Positions 1 to 6,682 are shown, counted from the stretch's first letter. The stretch: DNA of 6,844 nt from JAABSP01 sp011390135 (GCA_011390135.1 JAABSZ010000210.1:1-6844); one strand, 5' to 3'. The notes: a model not told the origin generated them from the sequence alone. Numbers and translations are program-made.

Positions 1-1280
1 GAATTATCAAGGAGGCCTTTCATATTGCACGATCAGGACGGCCGGGCCCTGTGCTGGTGGATATTCCAAAGGATGTGGTCAAGGAGGTTATCGACTACAA
101 AGCCCCCGGAAAGGTGAAGATGCGCACCTACAATCCCACCTACAATCCGAACCGCCGGCAGTTGCAGAAGGTGATCAAGCTCGTTGAAGAGGCCGAACGG
201 CCCGTGATCTTTGCGGGCGGCGGAATCATCCTTTCCGAGGCATCAAAAGCGCTGACCGGATTTTCCCGAAAAGCCCAAATCCCCGTCACCGGCTCACTCA
301 TGGGGCTGGGGGGATTTCCCGGCTCCGATCCATTATGGCTGGGGATGCTGGGAATGCACGGAACATATCGGGCCAACATGTCGACCAGCGTCTGCGATCT
401 GCTGATCGGCATCGGGGTCCGGTTCGACGACCGGGTCACGGGCAGGACAGACGCATTTGCAGCTCAATCCAAGATCGTCCACATCGACATCGACCCGACC
501 TCCATCCGGAAGAACATCCCGGTCACCATCCCCGTTGTCGGGGACTGCAAAAACTCTCTGGACATGTTAAATGAAATGCTCGGCGACGCGGACCTCGGCG
601 ATCTCTCTGAACGGCGCAAACCCTGGTTCGAACAGATCGATGAGTGGAAGCGGGCCGGCCGTCTCGACTATGAACAGAAGGAGATCATCAAGCCCCAGTT
701 CGTGGTGGAGAAGCTCTACGAGCTGACCGAAGGCAAGGCGATCATCACCACCGAGGTGGGCCAGAACCAGATGTGGGCCGCCCAATATTATCACTTTGAC
801 CGGCCCGGCCACTTCATCACCTCCGGGGGACTCGGCTGCATGGGATTCGGCCTGCCGGCCGCGATCGGCGCGCAGATGGCCTGCCCCGACAAGCTGGTGG
901 TGGATATCGCGGGGGACGGCTCCATCCAGATGAATATCCAGGAGATGGCCACAGCAGTCCAGTGCTGCCTGCCTGTGAAGGTGGTGATTTTAAACAACGG
1001 CTATCTCGGCATGGTCCGCCAGTGGCAGCAGCTATTCTACGACAAGCGGTACGCCTGCACCTGCATGGAGCATGCGCCCGACTTCGTGAAGCTGGCAGAA
1101 GCCTACGGCGGCGTGGGGCTGCGGGCCACAAAGCCGGAAGAGGTGGAGACCGTTCTGAAGCAGGGTCTTTTCAACCACAATGACCGGCCCGTGATCATGG
1201 ACTTTGCCGTTGACAAGGAGGAGTGCGTCTACCCGATGGTTCCCGCAGGCGCGCCCATCACCGAGATGCTGCTGGTATAA
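1..1280 (+). CDS. ilvB: Acetohydroxyacid (acetolactate) synthase large subunit, 5'-truncated by the window edge
   Basis: This is the catalytic ThDP- and FAD-dependent subunit that condenses two pyruvates to 2-acetolactate, or pyruvate with 2-oxobutyrate to 2-aceto-2-hydroxybutyrate. The frame is open from position 3, giving 425 residues. About 140-150 N-terminal residues, including the catalytic glutamate region of the PYR domain, lie upstream of the window. The GTG at 51 is an internal valine codon (context GRPGPVLVDIPKDV), not a start. The visible part covers the end of the PYR domain, the central FAD-binding domain (HIDIDPTSIRKN near residues 162-173) and the C-terminal PP domain. The ThDP/Mg motif begins with GDG at 912-920 and ends with NN at 993-998, a spacing of 27 residues. 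The family motif MVRQWQ and the C-terminal YPMVPAG are present. The stop is 18 nt before ilvN, as expected for a holoenzyme pair. The identity is secure. Confidence 0.97.
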   Translation, partial: IIKEAFHIARSGRPGPVLVDIPKDVVKEVIDYKAPGKVKMRTYNPTYNPNRRQLQKVIKLVEEAERPVIFAGGGIILSEASKALTGFSRKAQIPVTGSLMGLGGFPGSDPLWLGMLGMHGTYRANMSTSVCDLLIGIGVRFDDRVTGRTDAFAAQSKIVHIDIDPTSIRKNIPVTIPVVGDCKNSLDMLNEMLGDADLGDLSERRKPWFEQIDEWKRAGRLDYEQKEIIKPQFVVEKLYELTEGKAIITTEVGQNQMWAAQYYHFDRPGHFITSGGLGCMGFGLPAAIGAQMACPDKLVVDIAGDGSIQMNIQEMATAVQCCLPVKVVILNNGYLGMVRQWQQLFYDKRYACTCMEHAPDFVKLAEAYGGVGLRATKPEEVETVLKQGLFNHNDRPVIMDFAVDKEECVYPMVPAGAPITEMLLV

Positions 1281-1298
1281 AAAAAGGGAGGTCGATCC

Positions 1299-1787
1299 AT
1301 GCAGGAAGAAAAACATGTGCTCTCCATTCTCGTGGACAACCAGCCAGGTGTCCTATCCCGGATCGCGGGGCTCTTTTCGGGCAGAGGGTACAACATCGAA
1401 AGCCTCTGTGTCGCGGAGACCACGGAGACCGGGGTCTCCCGGATCACCATCGTGACACAGGCCAATCAGCCCCTGGTGGAGCAGATCAAGAAGCAGCTCA
1501 ACAAGCTGATCAACGTGATCAAGGTGTTTGAGCTGACCGGCTCCCCCTATGTCCAGCGGGAGATGGCCCTGATCAAGGTATCGGCAAAGCCGGAAAGCCG
1601 GGCCGAGATTCTGCGGATCGTCGATATCTTCAGGTGCAAGGTGGTGGATGTGAGCCTGGATCACTACACCATCGAAGTGACCGGAGACGACGGAAAGATG
1701 AACGCGATTTTGAAGATGATGGCCCCCCACGGGATCAAGGAGATTGCAAGAACGGGTATGATCGCGCTCTTTCGGGAGCCGAAGTAG
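1299..1787 (+). CDS. ilvN: Acetohydroxyacid synthase small (regulatory) subunit
   Basis: The regulatory subunit of AHAS raises activity of the large subunit and confers feedback inhibition by valine. At 162 aa it matches the IlvH-type length (about 163 aa in E. coli) rather than the short IlvN type. An N-terminal ACT domain spans about residues 5-78 and includes NQPGVLSRIAGLF and RGYNIESL. A C-terminal ALS small-subunit domain spans about 84-160. Gly17 and Asn32 align, by my recall, with the E. coli IlvH Gly14 and Asn29 valine-site residues, so valine sensitivity is expected. The Thr34-equivalent is Cys37. The ATG is 7 nt after an AAAGGGAGG ribosome binding site at 1283-1291, and the gene follows ilvB by 18 nt, consistent with co-translation of the two subunits. 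Confidence 0.96.
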   Translation: MQEEKHVLSILVDNQPGVLSRIAGLFSGRGYNIESLCVAETTETGVSRITIVTQANQPLVEQIKKQLNKLINVIKVFELTGSPYVQREMALIKVSAKPESRAEILRIVDIFRCKVVDVSLDHYTIEVTGDDGKMNAILKMMAPHGIKEIARTGMIALFREPK

Positions 1788-1842
1788 AGATGGCCTTTGG
1801 CCGGTACAATATTCAATTATCTTAAAAAAGAGGAAAAGTTCA

Positions 1843-2895
1843 ATGGCGCAGATTGATTTTGGCGGAGTTGTGGAAGAGGTCATTACCTCCGAGGAGTTCC
1901 CCCTGGACAAGGCTCGGGAGGTTCTTAAAAGGGAAAAGGTGGCCATTCTCGGCTACGGAGTTCAAGGGCCCGGACAGGCGCTTAACCTGAGAGACAACGG
2001 CATCGAGGTGGTGGTGGGACAAAGAGAGGGGAGCCAGTCCTGGGAAAAGGCGGTCGCGGACGGATTCGTGCCGGGAAAGACCCTCCTGCCGATAGAAGAG
2101 GCTGCAAAAGCGGCCACGGTCATCCAGTACCTTCTGTCGGATGCGGGACAGGTGGCCATGTGGCCGAAGGTCAAAAAATGTCTCGATGAGGGCGATGCGC
2201 TCTACTTCTCCCACGGATTCGGGATCGTTTACCGGGATCAGACCGAGATCATCGCGCCGGAAAACGTGGATGTGATCCTGGTTGCGCCCAAAGGGTCGGG
2301 CCGCACGGTCCGCACCAACTTCCTGGAGGGGAGCGGCATCAACTCCAGCTTTGCGATCCATCAGGACTATACGGGCAGGGCCAAGGAGCGGGCCGTTGCA
2401 TTAGGCATCGCGATCGGCTCCGGATACCTCTTCCCCACCACCTTTGAAAAGGAGGTCTTCTCTGATCTGACCGGGGAGCGGGGGGTGCTCATGGGATGTC
2501 TGGCCGGGGTGATGGATGCCCAGTACAAGGTGCTGCGGAAAAACGGCCACAGCCCCTCGGAAGCATTCAACGAGACCGTTGAGGAGCTGACCCAGAGCCT
2601 GATCCGGCTGGTGGCCCAGAACGGGATGGACTGGATGTTCGGCAACTGCTCCACCACTGCCCAAAGGGGCGCACTGGATTGGGCCCCCAAGTTCCGGGAT
2701 GCGGTCGCGCCCGTGTTCGAGAATCTCTATGAGAGCGTAAAGACCGGCAAGGAGACGGCCCGGGTGCTTGAAACCAACAGCGCGTCCGACTACCGGGAGA
2801 AGCTGAACAAGGAACTCGACGAGATCGGGAACTCCGAGATGTGGCAGGCCGGCAAAAAGGTCCGATCGCTTCGGCCCGAAAACCGAAAAGCTTAA
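1843..2895 (+). CDS. ilvC: Ketol-acid reductoisomerase, fungal Ilv5/Bacteroidetes-like lineage
   Basis: The enzyme isomerises and reduces acetolactate or acetohydroxybutyrate to the dihydroxy acids, using Mg2+ and NAD(P)H. The Rossmann motif GYGVQGPGQ is at residues 37-45. The cofactor loop is GQREGSQSW at 59-67, keeping Ser64 and Ser66 that usually bind the NADPH phosphate but with an acidic Glu62. Active-site residues are His124 in FSHGF, Lys150 in VAPKGSG, Asp208 and Glu212 in SDLTGE, Glu244 and Glu248 in the ETVEE segment, and the CSTTAQRG segment near Ser270. At 350 aa it is slightly longer than the usual 330-aa class I enzyme and far shorter than class II. The wording (PKGSGRTVR, NGHSPSEAFNETVEE, CSTTAxRGALDW, terminal VRxLRPEN) matches yeast Ilv5 and Bacteroides IlvC better than typical proteobacterial IlvC. 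The ATG is 9 nt after AAGAGG, and a 55-nt gap separates it from ilvN. Confidence 0.96.
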   Translation: MAQIDFGGVVEEVITSEEFPLDKAREVLKREKVAILGYGVQGPGQALNLRDNGIEVVVGQREGSQSWEKAVADGFVPGKTLLPIEEAAKAATVIQYLLSDAGQVAMWPKVKKCLDEGDALYFSHGFGIVYRDQTEIIAPENVDVILVAPKGSGRTVRTNFLEGSGINSSFAIHQDYTGRAKERAVALGIAIGSGYLFPTTFEKEVFSDLTGERGVLMGCLAGVMDAQYKVLRKNGHSPSEAFNETVEELTQSLIRLVAQNGMDWMFGNCSTTAQRGALDWAPKFRDAVAPVFENLYESVKTGKETARVLETNSASDYREKLNKELDEIGNSEMWQAGKKVRSLRPENRKA

Positions 2896-2919
2896 AAAAA
2901 AGAAAAGGGAGAATATAAA

Positions 2920-4542
2920 ATGGAACCGGTTTACCTTTACGACACCACGTTGAGAGACGGAACCCAGGGGGAGAACATAAACTTTTCCGCACAGGAGAAG
3001 ATCAAGATCGCCCGGCGCCTGGATGCGTTCGGGTTCCACTACATCGAGGGTGGCTGGCCCGGTTCCAACCCCAAAGATCAGGAGTTCTTCGAGCTGGCAC
3101 GGCAGGAGGATTTCCAGAATGCAAAACTGGTCGCCTTCGGGGCCACCCGAAAGCCGGGAGTCCGGGCAGCCGAAGACGGCAACCTCCGGGCATTGATCAA
3201 CAGCGGAACCCCTGCTGTCGCGGTCTTCGGCAAGACCTGGGATCTGCATGTCGATCTTCTGGGAACCACGATGGACGAGAACCTGGCCATGATCCGGGAT
3301 ACGGTGGCCTTTTTGAAGGCAAAGGGCAAGGAGGTGATCTACGACGCGGAGCACTTCTTTGACGGATACCGGGACAACCGGGAATACGCGCTGAAGACAT
3401 TGAAAACCGCGGCCGACGCGGGCGCGGACTTCATCGTCCTCTGCGACACCAACGGCGGGACACTCTCCTTCGACCTGGAGAGCGCGCTTGCAGATGTGAC
3501 GAAGTTCTTTGCAGTGGAAAACCGCGGTTCCAATGTCCGGCTGGGCATCCACACCCACAACGACTGCGGCCTTGCAGTGGCCAACACCATCTCGGCCGTC
3601 CGTTCGGGCGCGGTCATGGTGCAGGGGACCATCAACGGATACGGCGAGCGGTGCGGCAATGCGGATCTGACAACCATCGTTCCCATTCTTGCAGCCAAAA
3701 TGGGGATCCCCTGCGTGACCGGGGAGAACCTGGCAAAGTTGAGGCGCCTCTCCCGGTTCGTGAGCGAGACCGCGAACATGATCCCGCTCAACAGCCGGCC
3801 CTTTGTGGGCAAGAGCGCATTCGCGCACAAGGGCGGCATCCATGTGAGCGCGATCCGCAAAGATACCCGGGCCTACGAACACATGGACCCGGAGATGGTG
3901 GGCAATCAGCGCCGGGTGCTGATCTCGGATCTCTCCGGCAAGAGCAATGTGGAGTACAAGGCCCGGGAGATGGGTATCAAGATCGGCGGAAACGGTGTGG
4001 ACAGCCGCGGGATCGTCTCCCGGATCAAGGAGATGGAGCAGGAGGGGTATCAGTTCGATGTGGCTGACGGCTCTTTCAAGGTACTGATGGAGAAGCTGAC
4101 GGACCAGTTCGTCCCCACCTTCGACCTGGAGTCCTTTCGGGTCACCATCGAAAAGGACAAAGACAAGCCCTGCTCGGCCCACGCCACCATCAAGATATCG
4201 GTAGGGGATCAGCAGGAGATCACCGCGGCCGAGGGGATGGGCCCCGTGAGCGCACTGGACAACGCTTTAAGAAAGGCGCTGGCCAAATTCTACCGGGGCA
4301 TCGACGCGATGCACCTGGTCGACTTCAAGGTGCGGGTCATCGACGGCCGCGTCGGGACAGCAGCCAAGGTCCGGGTGCTCATCGAATCGAGGGATGAAGA
4401 CCGGATCTGGAGTACCATCGGCGTCTCCGAAGACATCATCGAGGCGAGCTGGCAGGCACTGGCAGACAGCTTCCAGTACCGGCTCAATGCGCCTGAAATC
4501 GAACAGGAAGAGCAGGTTACGGGAGAGCGGAAGGTCGGATAG
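2920..4542 (+). CDS. cimA: (R)-citramalate synthase
   Basis: It condenses acetyl-CoA with pyruvate to (R)-citramalate, the first step of threonine-independent isoleucine synthesis. The N-terminal DRE-TIM-type barrel (about residues 4-280) carries YDTTLRDGTQGE at 7-18, with Arg12 and Asp13 as the likely catalytic and metal residues. Glu144 lies in YDAEHFFDGY, and metal-ligand histidines 211 and 213 lie in HTHNDCGLAVANT. INGYGERCGNADL is at 238-250. The pattern LRDGxQ-x10-K of alpha-isopropylmalate/homocitrate synthases is satisfied. A LeuA-type C-terminal regulatory dimer domain covers about 400-525 and probably binds isoleucine. The 540-aa length and EGGWPGSNPKD at 43-53 distinguish the GSU1798-type citramalate synthase from LeuA. 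The ATG follows AAAAGGGAG with an 8-nt spacer and sits 24 nt after ilvC. It shares the barrel fold and signatures with the leuA gene downstream, an ancient paralogy rather than a recent duplication. Confidence 0.95.
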   Translation: MEPVYLYDTTLRDGTQGENINFSAQEKIKIARRLDAFGFHYIEGGWPGSNPKDQEFFELARQEDFQNAKLVAFGATRKPGVRAAEDGNLRALINSGTPAVAVFGKTWDLHVDLLGTTMDENLAMIRDTVAFLKAKGKEVIYDAEHFFDGYRDNREYALKTLKTAADAGADFIVLCDTNGGTLSFDLESALADVTKFFAVENRGSNVRLGIHTHNDCGLAVANTISAVRSGAVMVQGTINGYGERCGNADLTTIVPILAAKMGIPCVTGENLAKLRRLSRFVSETANMIPLNSRPFVGKSAFAHKGGIHVSAIRKDTRAYEHMDPEMVGNQRRVLISDLSGKSNVEYKAREMGIKIGGNGVDSRGIVSRIKEMEQEGYQFDVADGSFKVLMEKLTDQFVPTFDLESFRVTIEKDKDKPCSAHATIKISVGDQQEITAAEGMGPVSALDNALRKALAKFYRGIDAMHLVDFKVRVIDGRVGTAAKVRVLIESRDEDRIWSTIGVSEDIIEASWQALADSFQYRLNAPEIEQEEQVTGERKVG

Positions 4543-4591
4543 GCAATTGCAGAACCATTATCATCGGAAATCGAACAGAATCGAGGGATTC

Positions 4592-4693
4592 ATGAAGACC
4601 AAAGGAGTCGTACACGCCGCGGGACAGAGGCCCCCCAGCCGAGTTCTGCGGCCCATGCTTAAGGAATTGCACCTGTATTTTCAAACTTTTTGA
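4592..4693 (+). CDS. Candidate 33-aa leader peptide or non-functional small ORF
   Basis: An ATG opens 33 codons between cimA and leuA, ending at TGA 4691-4693. A purine-rich GAGGGA (4583-4588) lies just upstream but only about 4 nt from the ATG, closer than usual. It sits in the loop and 3' arm of a 5-bp hairpin (4578-4591). The peptide is basic (MKTKGVVHAAG start) and has four leucines, three of them in the segment MLKELHLYF near its end. That is a weak enrichment compared with classical leu leader peptides, which have adjacent leucine codons. Its coding sequence overlaps the GC hairpin (4616-4652) and ends within the AT inverted repeat. I recognise no homologue. It may be chance, since GC-rich DNA readily leaves short open frames. 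Confidence 0.2.
   Translation: MKTKGVVHAAGQRPPSRVLRPMLKELHLYFQTF
4616..4652 (+). promoter_or_regulatory. GC-rich hairpin in the cimA-leuA spacer
   Basis: GCCGCGGGAC (4616-4625) can pair with GTTCTGCGGC (4643-4652) over 10 bp, including two G-U pairs, around a 17-nt loop. Within the loop GGC (4629-4631) can pair with GCC (4638-4640). No T-run follows, so it is not a canonical intrinsic terminator. It could be an attenuator-like or RNA-stability element controlling leuA relative to the upstream genes. Pairing is read directly; function is inferred. Confidence 0.4.
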
Positions 4694-4696
4694 AAA
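4678..4696. repeat. AT-rich inverted repeat before leuA
   Basis: TTTTCAAA (4678-4685) and TTTGAAAA (4689-4696) are perfect 8-bp inverted arms around the 3-nt loop CTT. As RNA this is a weak stem, so an operator-like DNA site is as likely as an RNA structure. It covers the stop codon of the candidate small ORF and lies about 45 nt before the leuA ribosome binding site. Confidence 0.4.
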
Positions 4697-4712
4697 AACC
4701 AACAAAATCGAT

Positions 4713-4734
4713 AACCAGACAGAAACCAGACAGA
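4713..4734 (+). repeat. Perfect 11-bp tandem duplication upstream of the leuA ribosome binding site
   Basis: AACCAGACAGA occurs twice back to back (4713-4723 and 4724-4734) with no mismatch. The 11-bp period is close to one helical turn, so both copies face the same side of DNA. The AGGAG of leuA begins 8 nt later. It may be a slippage duplication in non-coding DNA or a paired protein- or RNA-binding site; the sequence alone cannot decide. Confidence 0.85.
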
Positions 4735-4753
4735 ATAAAACAGGAGCGATCCC

Positions 4754-6295
4754 ATGAGCAACGACAGAGTCTATATCTTCGACACCACATTGAGAGACGG
4801 CGAGCAGTCCCCGGGCGCCAGCATGAACACCGGCGAAAAGCTGCGGCTGGCAACCCAGTTGGAGAAGCTGGGGGTCGATGTGATCGAGGCCGGCTTTCCC
4901 GCAGCCTCGGAGGGAGATTTCGAGGCCGTATCCCGGATCGCGCAGAAGCTGACCCAATGTGAGGTCGCGGGGCTGGCCCGGGCATCCAAGCACGACATCG
5001 ACAGGGCCTGGGGCGCGGTCCAGCACGCGGCAAAGCCGAAGATCCACACCTTTATCGCGACATCCGACATTCACTTGGAATACAAGCTGAAGATGAGCCG
5101 GGAAGAGGTGCTGAAAAACGCGGTGGACGCGGTCAAGTATGCAAAATCCTTCACCGACAGCGTGGAATTTTCCGCGGAGGACGGCTCCCGCAGTGACCGG
5201 GACTTTCTCTGCAAGATCTTTGAAGCTGCCATCGAGGCCGGTGCAACCGTGGTCAACCTGCCCGACACCGTGGGCTATGCCATCCCCTCCGAATTCGGCG
5301 AGCTGGTCCGCTATGTCATCGACAAGACCCCGAACATGCACAAGGCGATTTTAAGCGTCCACTGCCACAACGATCTGGGGCTGGCAACGGCAAACACCAT
5401 TGCCGCGATAAGCAACGGCGCGAGACAGGCCGAAGTGACCATCAACGGCATCGGGGAGCGGGCAGGCAACACCTCTCTGGAGGAGGTGGTCATGGCCATC
5501 CACACCCGAAACAACTACCTGCCGGTGAACACCAACATCCAGACCCAGTACATCCATCCGACCAGCCGGCTGGTGAGCATGATCACCGGGATGATGGTGC
5601 AGCCGAACAAGGCCATTGTGGGGGCCAACGCGTTCGCGCACGAGGCCGGCATCCACCAGGACGGGATGCTGAAAAACCCGATGACATATGAGATCATGCG
5701 GCCCGAGACCGTGGGCCTGAACCGGAGCACCCTGGTGCTGGGGAAGCATTCGGGCCGCCATGCCCTCCGCTCCCGGCTCAAGGAGATGGGTTACGACCTG
5801 TCGGACGAAGAGCTGAAGCTGGTCTTCGAGCGGTTCAAGGATCTGGCCGACAAAAAGAAGCATGTGGTGGACGAGGATCTGGAAGTCATCGTAACCGAGG
5901 GGATTCTCCGCATCGCGGACATCTTCAAGCTGGAATACATCCACGTCACCTGCGGAAACACGGTGATGCCGATGGCCAGCATCAAGATGTCGATCAACGG
6001 ACGTTCGGTAAAAGACGCGGACTACGGCAACGGCCCCATCGACGCGGCCTTCAACGCGATCGCGAAACTGACGGGTACGGAGTCGGAGCTGCTTCGGTTC
6101 TCGGTCTCGGCCCTGACCGGCGGCACCGATGCCCAGGGCGAGGTGACGGTGCGGCTGCGGGAGAACGGGCTGATGGCCCTGGGAAAAGGGGCCGATCCGG
6201 ACATCATCACCGCAAGCGCCAAAGCCTATATCAACGGGCTCAACCGGCTGGAGTATCTGAAGACGCATCCGGTGGAGACGCGGGAGGTGCTGTAG
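4754..6295 (+). CDS. leuA: 2-isopropylmalate synthase
   Basis: It condenses acetyl-CoA with 2-oxoisovalerate to 2-isopropylmalate, the committed step of leucine synthesis. The catalytic barrel (about residues 5-270) has DTTLRDGEQSPG at 10-21 with Arg14 and Asp15. His203 and His205 lie in VHCHNDLGLATANT as metal ligands, and INGIGERAGNTSLEE is at 230-244. The linker region AFAHEAGIHQDG (293-304) and the GKHSGRHALRSRL segment (330-342) are typical of bacterial LeuA. The C-terminal leucine-sensing dimer domain spans about 385-505. At 513 aa it is close to the E. coli length (523 aa). The ATG is 7 nt after AGGAG (4742-4746). It is probably co-transcribed with cimA, but the 211-nt spacer allows separate control. 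It is followed by a strong hairpin, so it looks like the last gene of the operon. Confidence 0.97.
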   Translation: MSNDRVYIFDTTLRDGEQSPGASMNTGEKLRLATQLEKLGVDVIEAGFPAASEGDFEAVSRIAQKLTQCEVAGLARASKHDIDRAWGAVQHAAKPKIHTFIATSDIHLEYKLKMSREEVLKNAVDAVKYAKSFTDSVEFSAEDGSRSDRDFLCKIFEAAIEAGATVVNLPDTVGYAIPSEFGELVRYVIDKTPNMHKAILSVHCHNDLGLATANTIAAISNGARQAEVTINGIGERAGNTSLEEVVMAIHTRNNYLPVNTNIQTQYIHPTSRLVSMITGMMVQPNKAIVGANAFAHEAGIHQDGMLKNPMTYEIMRPETVGLNRSTLVLGKHSGRHALRSRLKEMGYDLSDEELKLVFERFKDLADKKKHVVDEDLEVIVTEGILRIADIFKLEYIHVTCGNTVMPMASIKMSINGRSVKDADYGNGPIDAAFNAIAKLTGTESELLRFSVSALTGGTDAQGEVTVRLRENGLMALGKGADPDIITASAKAYINGLNRLEYLKTHPVETREVL

Positions 6296-6311
6296 ATTTA
6301 TTCTTCTGCCT

Positions 6312-6348
6312 GATCTTTCCCCCTCCTCCCCATGGGAGGGGGAAAATC
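6312..6348 (+). terminator. Strong hairpin after leuA, terminator-like without a T-tract
   Basis: TTTCCCCCTCC (6316-6326) pairs perfectly with GGAGGGGGAAA (6335-6345) around an 8-nt loop. The stem extends through GAT (6312-6314) with ATC (6346-6348) past a single bulged C (6315). An alternative register CTCCC/GGGAG with a CAT loop exists. It starts 16 nt after the leuA stop, the right place to end the operon mRNA. No T-run follows on either strand, so factor-independent termination is not assured; it may instead stabilise the mRNA 3' end. Confidence 0.6.
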
Positions 6349-6349
6349 C

Positions 6350-6379
6350 TTGAACATCCAATATCGTAGAGCTTATAAT
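6350..6379 (+). promoter_or_regulatory. Sigma-70-type promoter for the antitoxin-like gene
   Basis: TTGAAC (6350-6355) is followed after 18 nt by a perfect TATAAT (6374-6379). Transcription would begin near 6386, giving a very short leader before the AAGGAGG ribosome binding site (6388-6394). The -35 box matches four of six consensus bases. Its position just past the leuA hairpin argues that the downstream gene is transcribed independently of the BCAA operon. Confidence 0.55.
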
Positions 6380-6399
6380 TCCATGAAAAGGAGGAATAC

Positions 6400-6651
6400 A
6401 TGGAAGAGAATTCACTGATCCATGTCCAGCGACTGGCGGAACAGCTTTCCCCTTATGAACAAGCCCGCCTGTTGTCTTTTCTGGCGCACCGGGTCTCTCT
6501 GCTGATGCCTGCGGCGTCTCCGGTTTCCCATGTACCATCCGAGCCTGCTCCAGCATGGGAGGCGTTCTTCCGCCTCGGCGATACCATCGCGGCTATGGAT
6601 ACGCCTGAATCAGACTCTATGACGGCGGCAGTGCTGGCGATGCAGCGGTAA
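6400..6651 (+). CDS. Small VapB-like antitoxin-type protein
   Basis: This 83-aa protein has a start supported by a perfect AAGGAGG (6388-6394) 5 nt before the ATG. Residues about 7-33 form a predicted helical segment containing LSPYEQARLLSFLAHRV, which resembles the LSPEEQxRLLxxLA motif of small antitoxins paired with PIN-domain VapC toxins. A proline-rich linker (about 36-52) follows. The C-terminal part AWEAFFRLGDTIAAM through VLAMQR (about 53-83) resembles the toxin-wrapping tail of the same antitoxins, which often ends in a basic pair or single Arg after a hydrophobic helix. No vapC-type gene follows; the next 78 nt are non-coding apart from a 13-codon frame. It is either an orphan antitoxin or a small protein of unknown role. 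Assignment rests on remembered motif resemblance only. Confidence 0.55.
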   Translation: MEENSLIHVQRLAEQLSPYEQARLLSFLAHRVSLLMPAASPVSHVPSEPAPAWEAFFRLGDTIAAMDTPESDSMTAAVLAMQR

Positions 6652-6682
6652 AACGATGTACTACGATGACTTTCCATTCTCT

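Larger units (their letters stand above)
4543..4753. other. 211-nt cimA-leuA spacer with structured RNA potential
   Basis: This spacer is four to twelve times longer than the other gaps in the BCAA operon. In order it contains a perfect 8-bp palindrome GCAATTGC directly after the cimA stop (4543-4550), a small hairpin GAATC-gagg-GATTC (4578-4591), a 33-codon ORF (4592-4693), a GC-rich hairpin (4616-4652), an AT-rich inverted repeat (4678-4696), an 11-bp tandem repeat (4713-4734) and the leuA ribosome binding site AGGAG (4742-4746). AATTGCA occurs twice (4545-4551 and 4665-4671). I did not find a T-box antiterminator consensus, a leucine-codon run, or a convincing sigma-70 promoter. It could be an attenuation leader, an mRNA-processing spacer, or a degenerate dispersed repeat. 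Confidence 0.5.

Noticed and set aside
51..53. GTG at 51 as the start of ilvB
   Set aside because: The reading frame is open back to the window edge and encodes conserved AHAS residues (EAFHIARSGRPGP) before it.
1792..1802. GGCC-TTT-GGCC hairpin between ilvN and ilvC
   Set aside because: The stem is only 4 bp with a 3-nt loop and no T-run, within the range expected by chance in GC-rich DNA.
2401..4182. 593-codon open frame on the minus strand across ilvC and cimA
   Set aside because: It lies antisense to two well-supported genes, has no family motif and has low-complexity leucine/glycine/histidine-rich content typical of the complement of GC-rich coding DNA.
4667..4695. Promoter TTGCAC-N17-TTGAAA in the cimA-leuA spacer
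   Set aside because: The -10 candidate is poor, and no better box lies at a proper distance.
4543..4753. T-box riboswitch upstream of leuA
   Set aside because: I found no match to the T-box antiterminator consensus and no terminator with a T-run before leuA.
5351..6556. 401-codon minus-strand open frame across leuA and the tail
   Set aside because: It is antisense to leuA and the hairpin region, with no recognisable domain and no convincing ribosome binding site.
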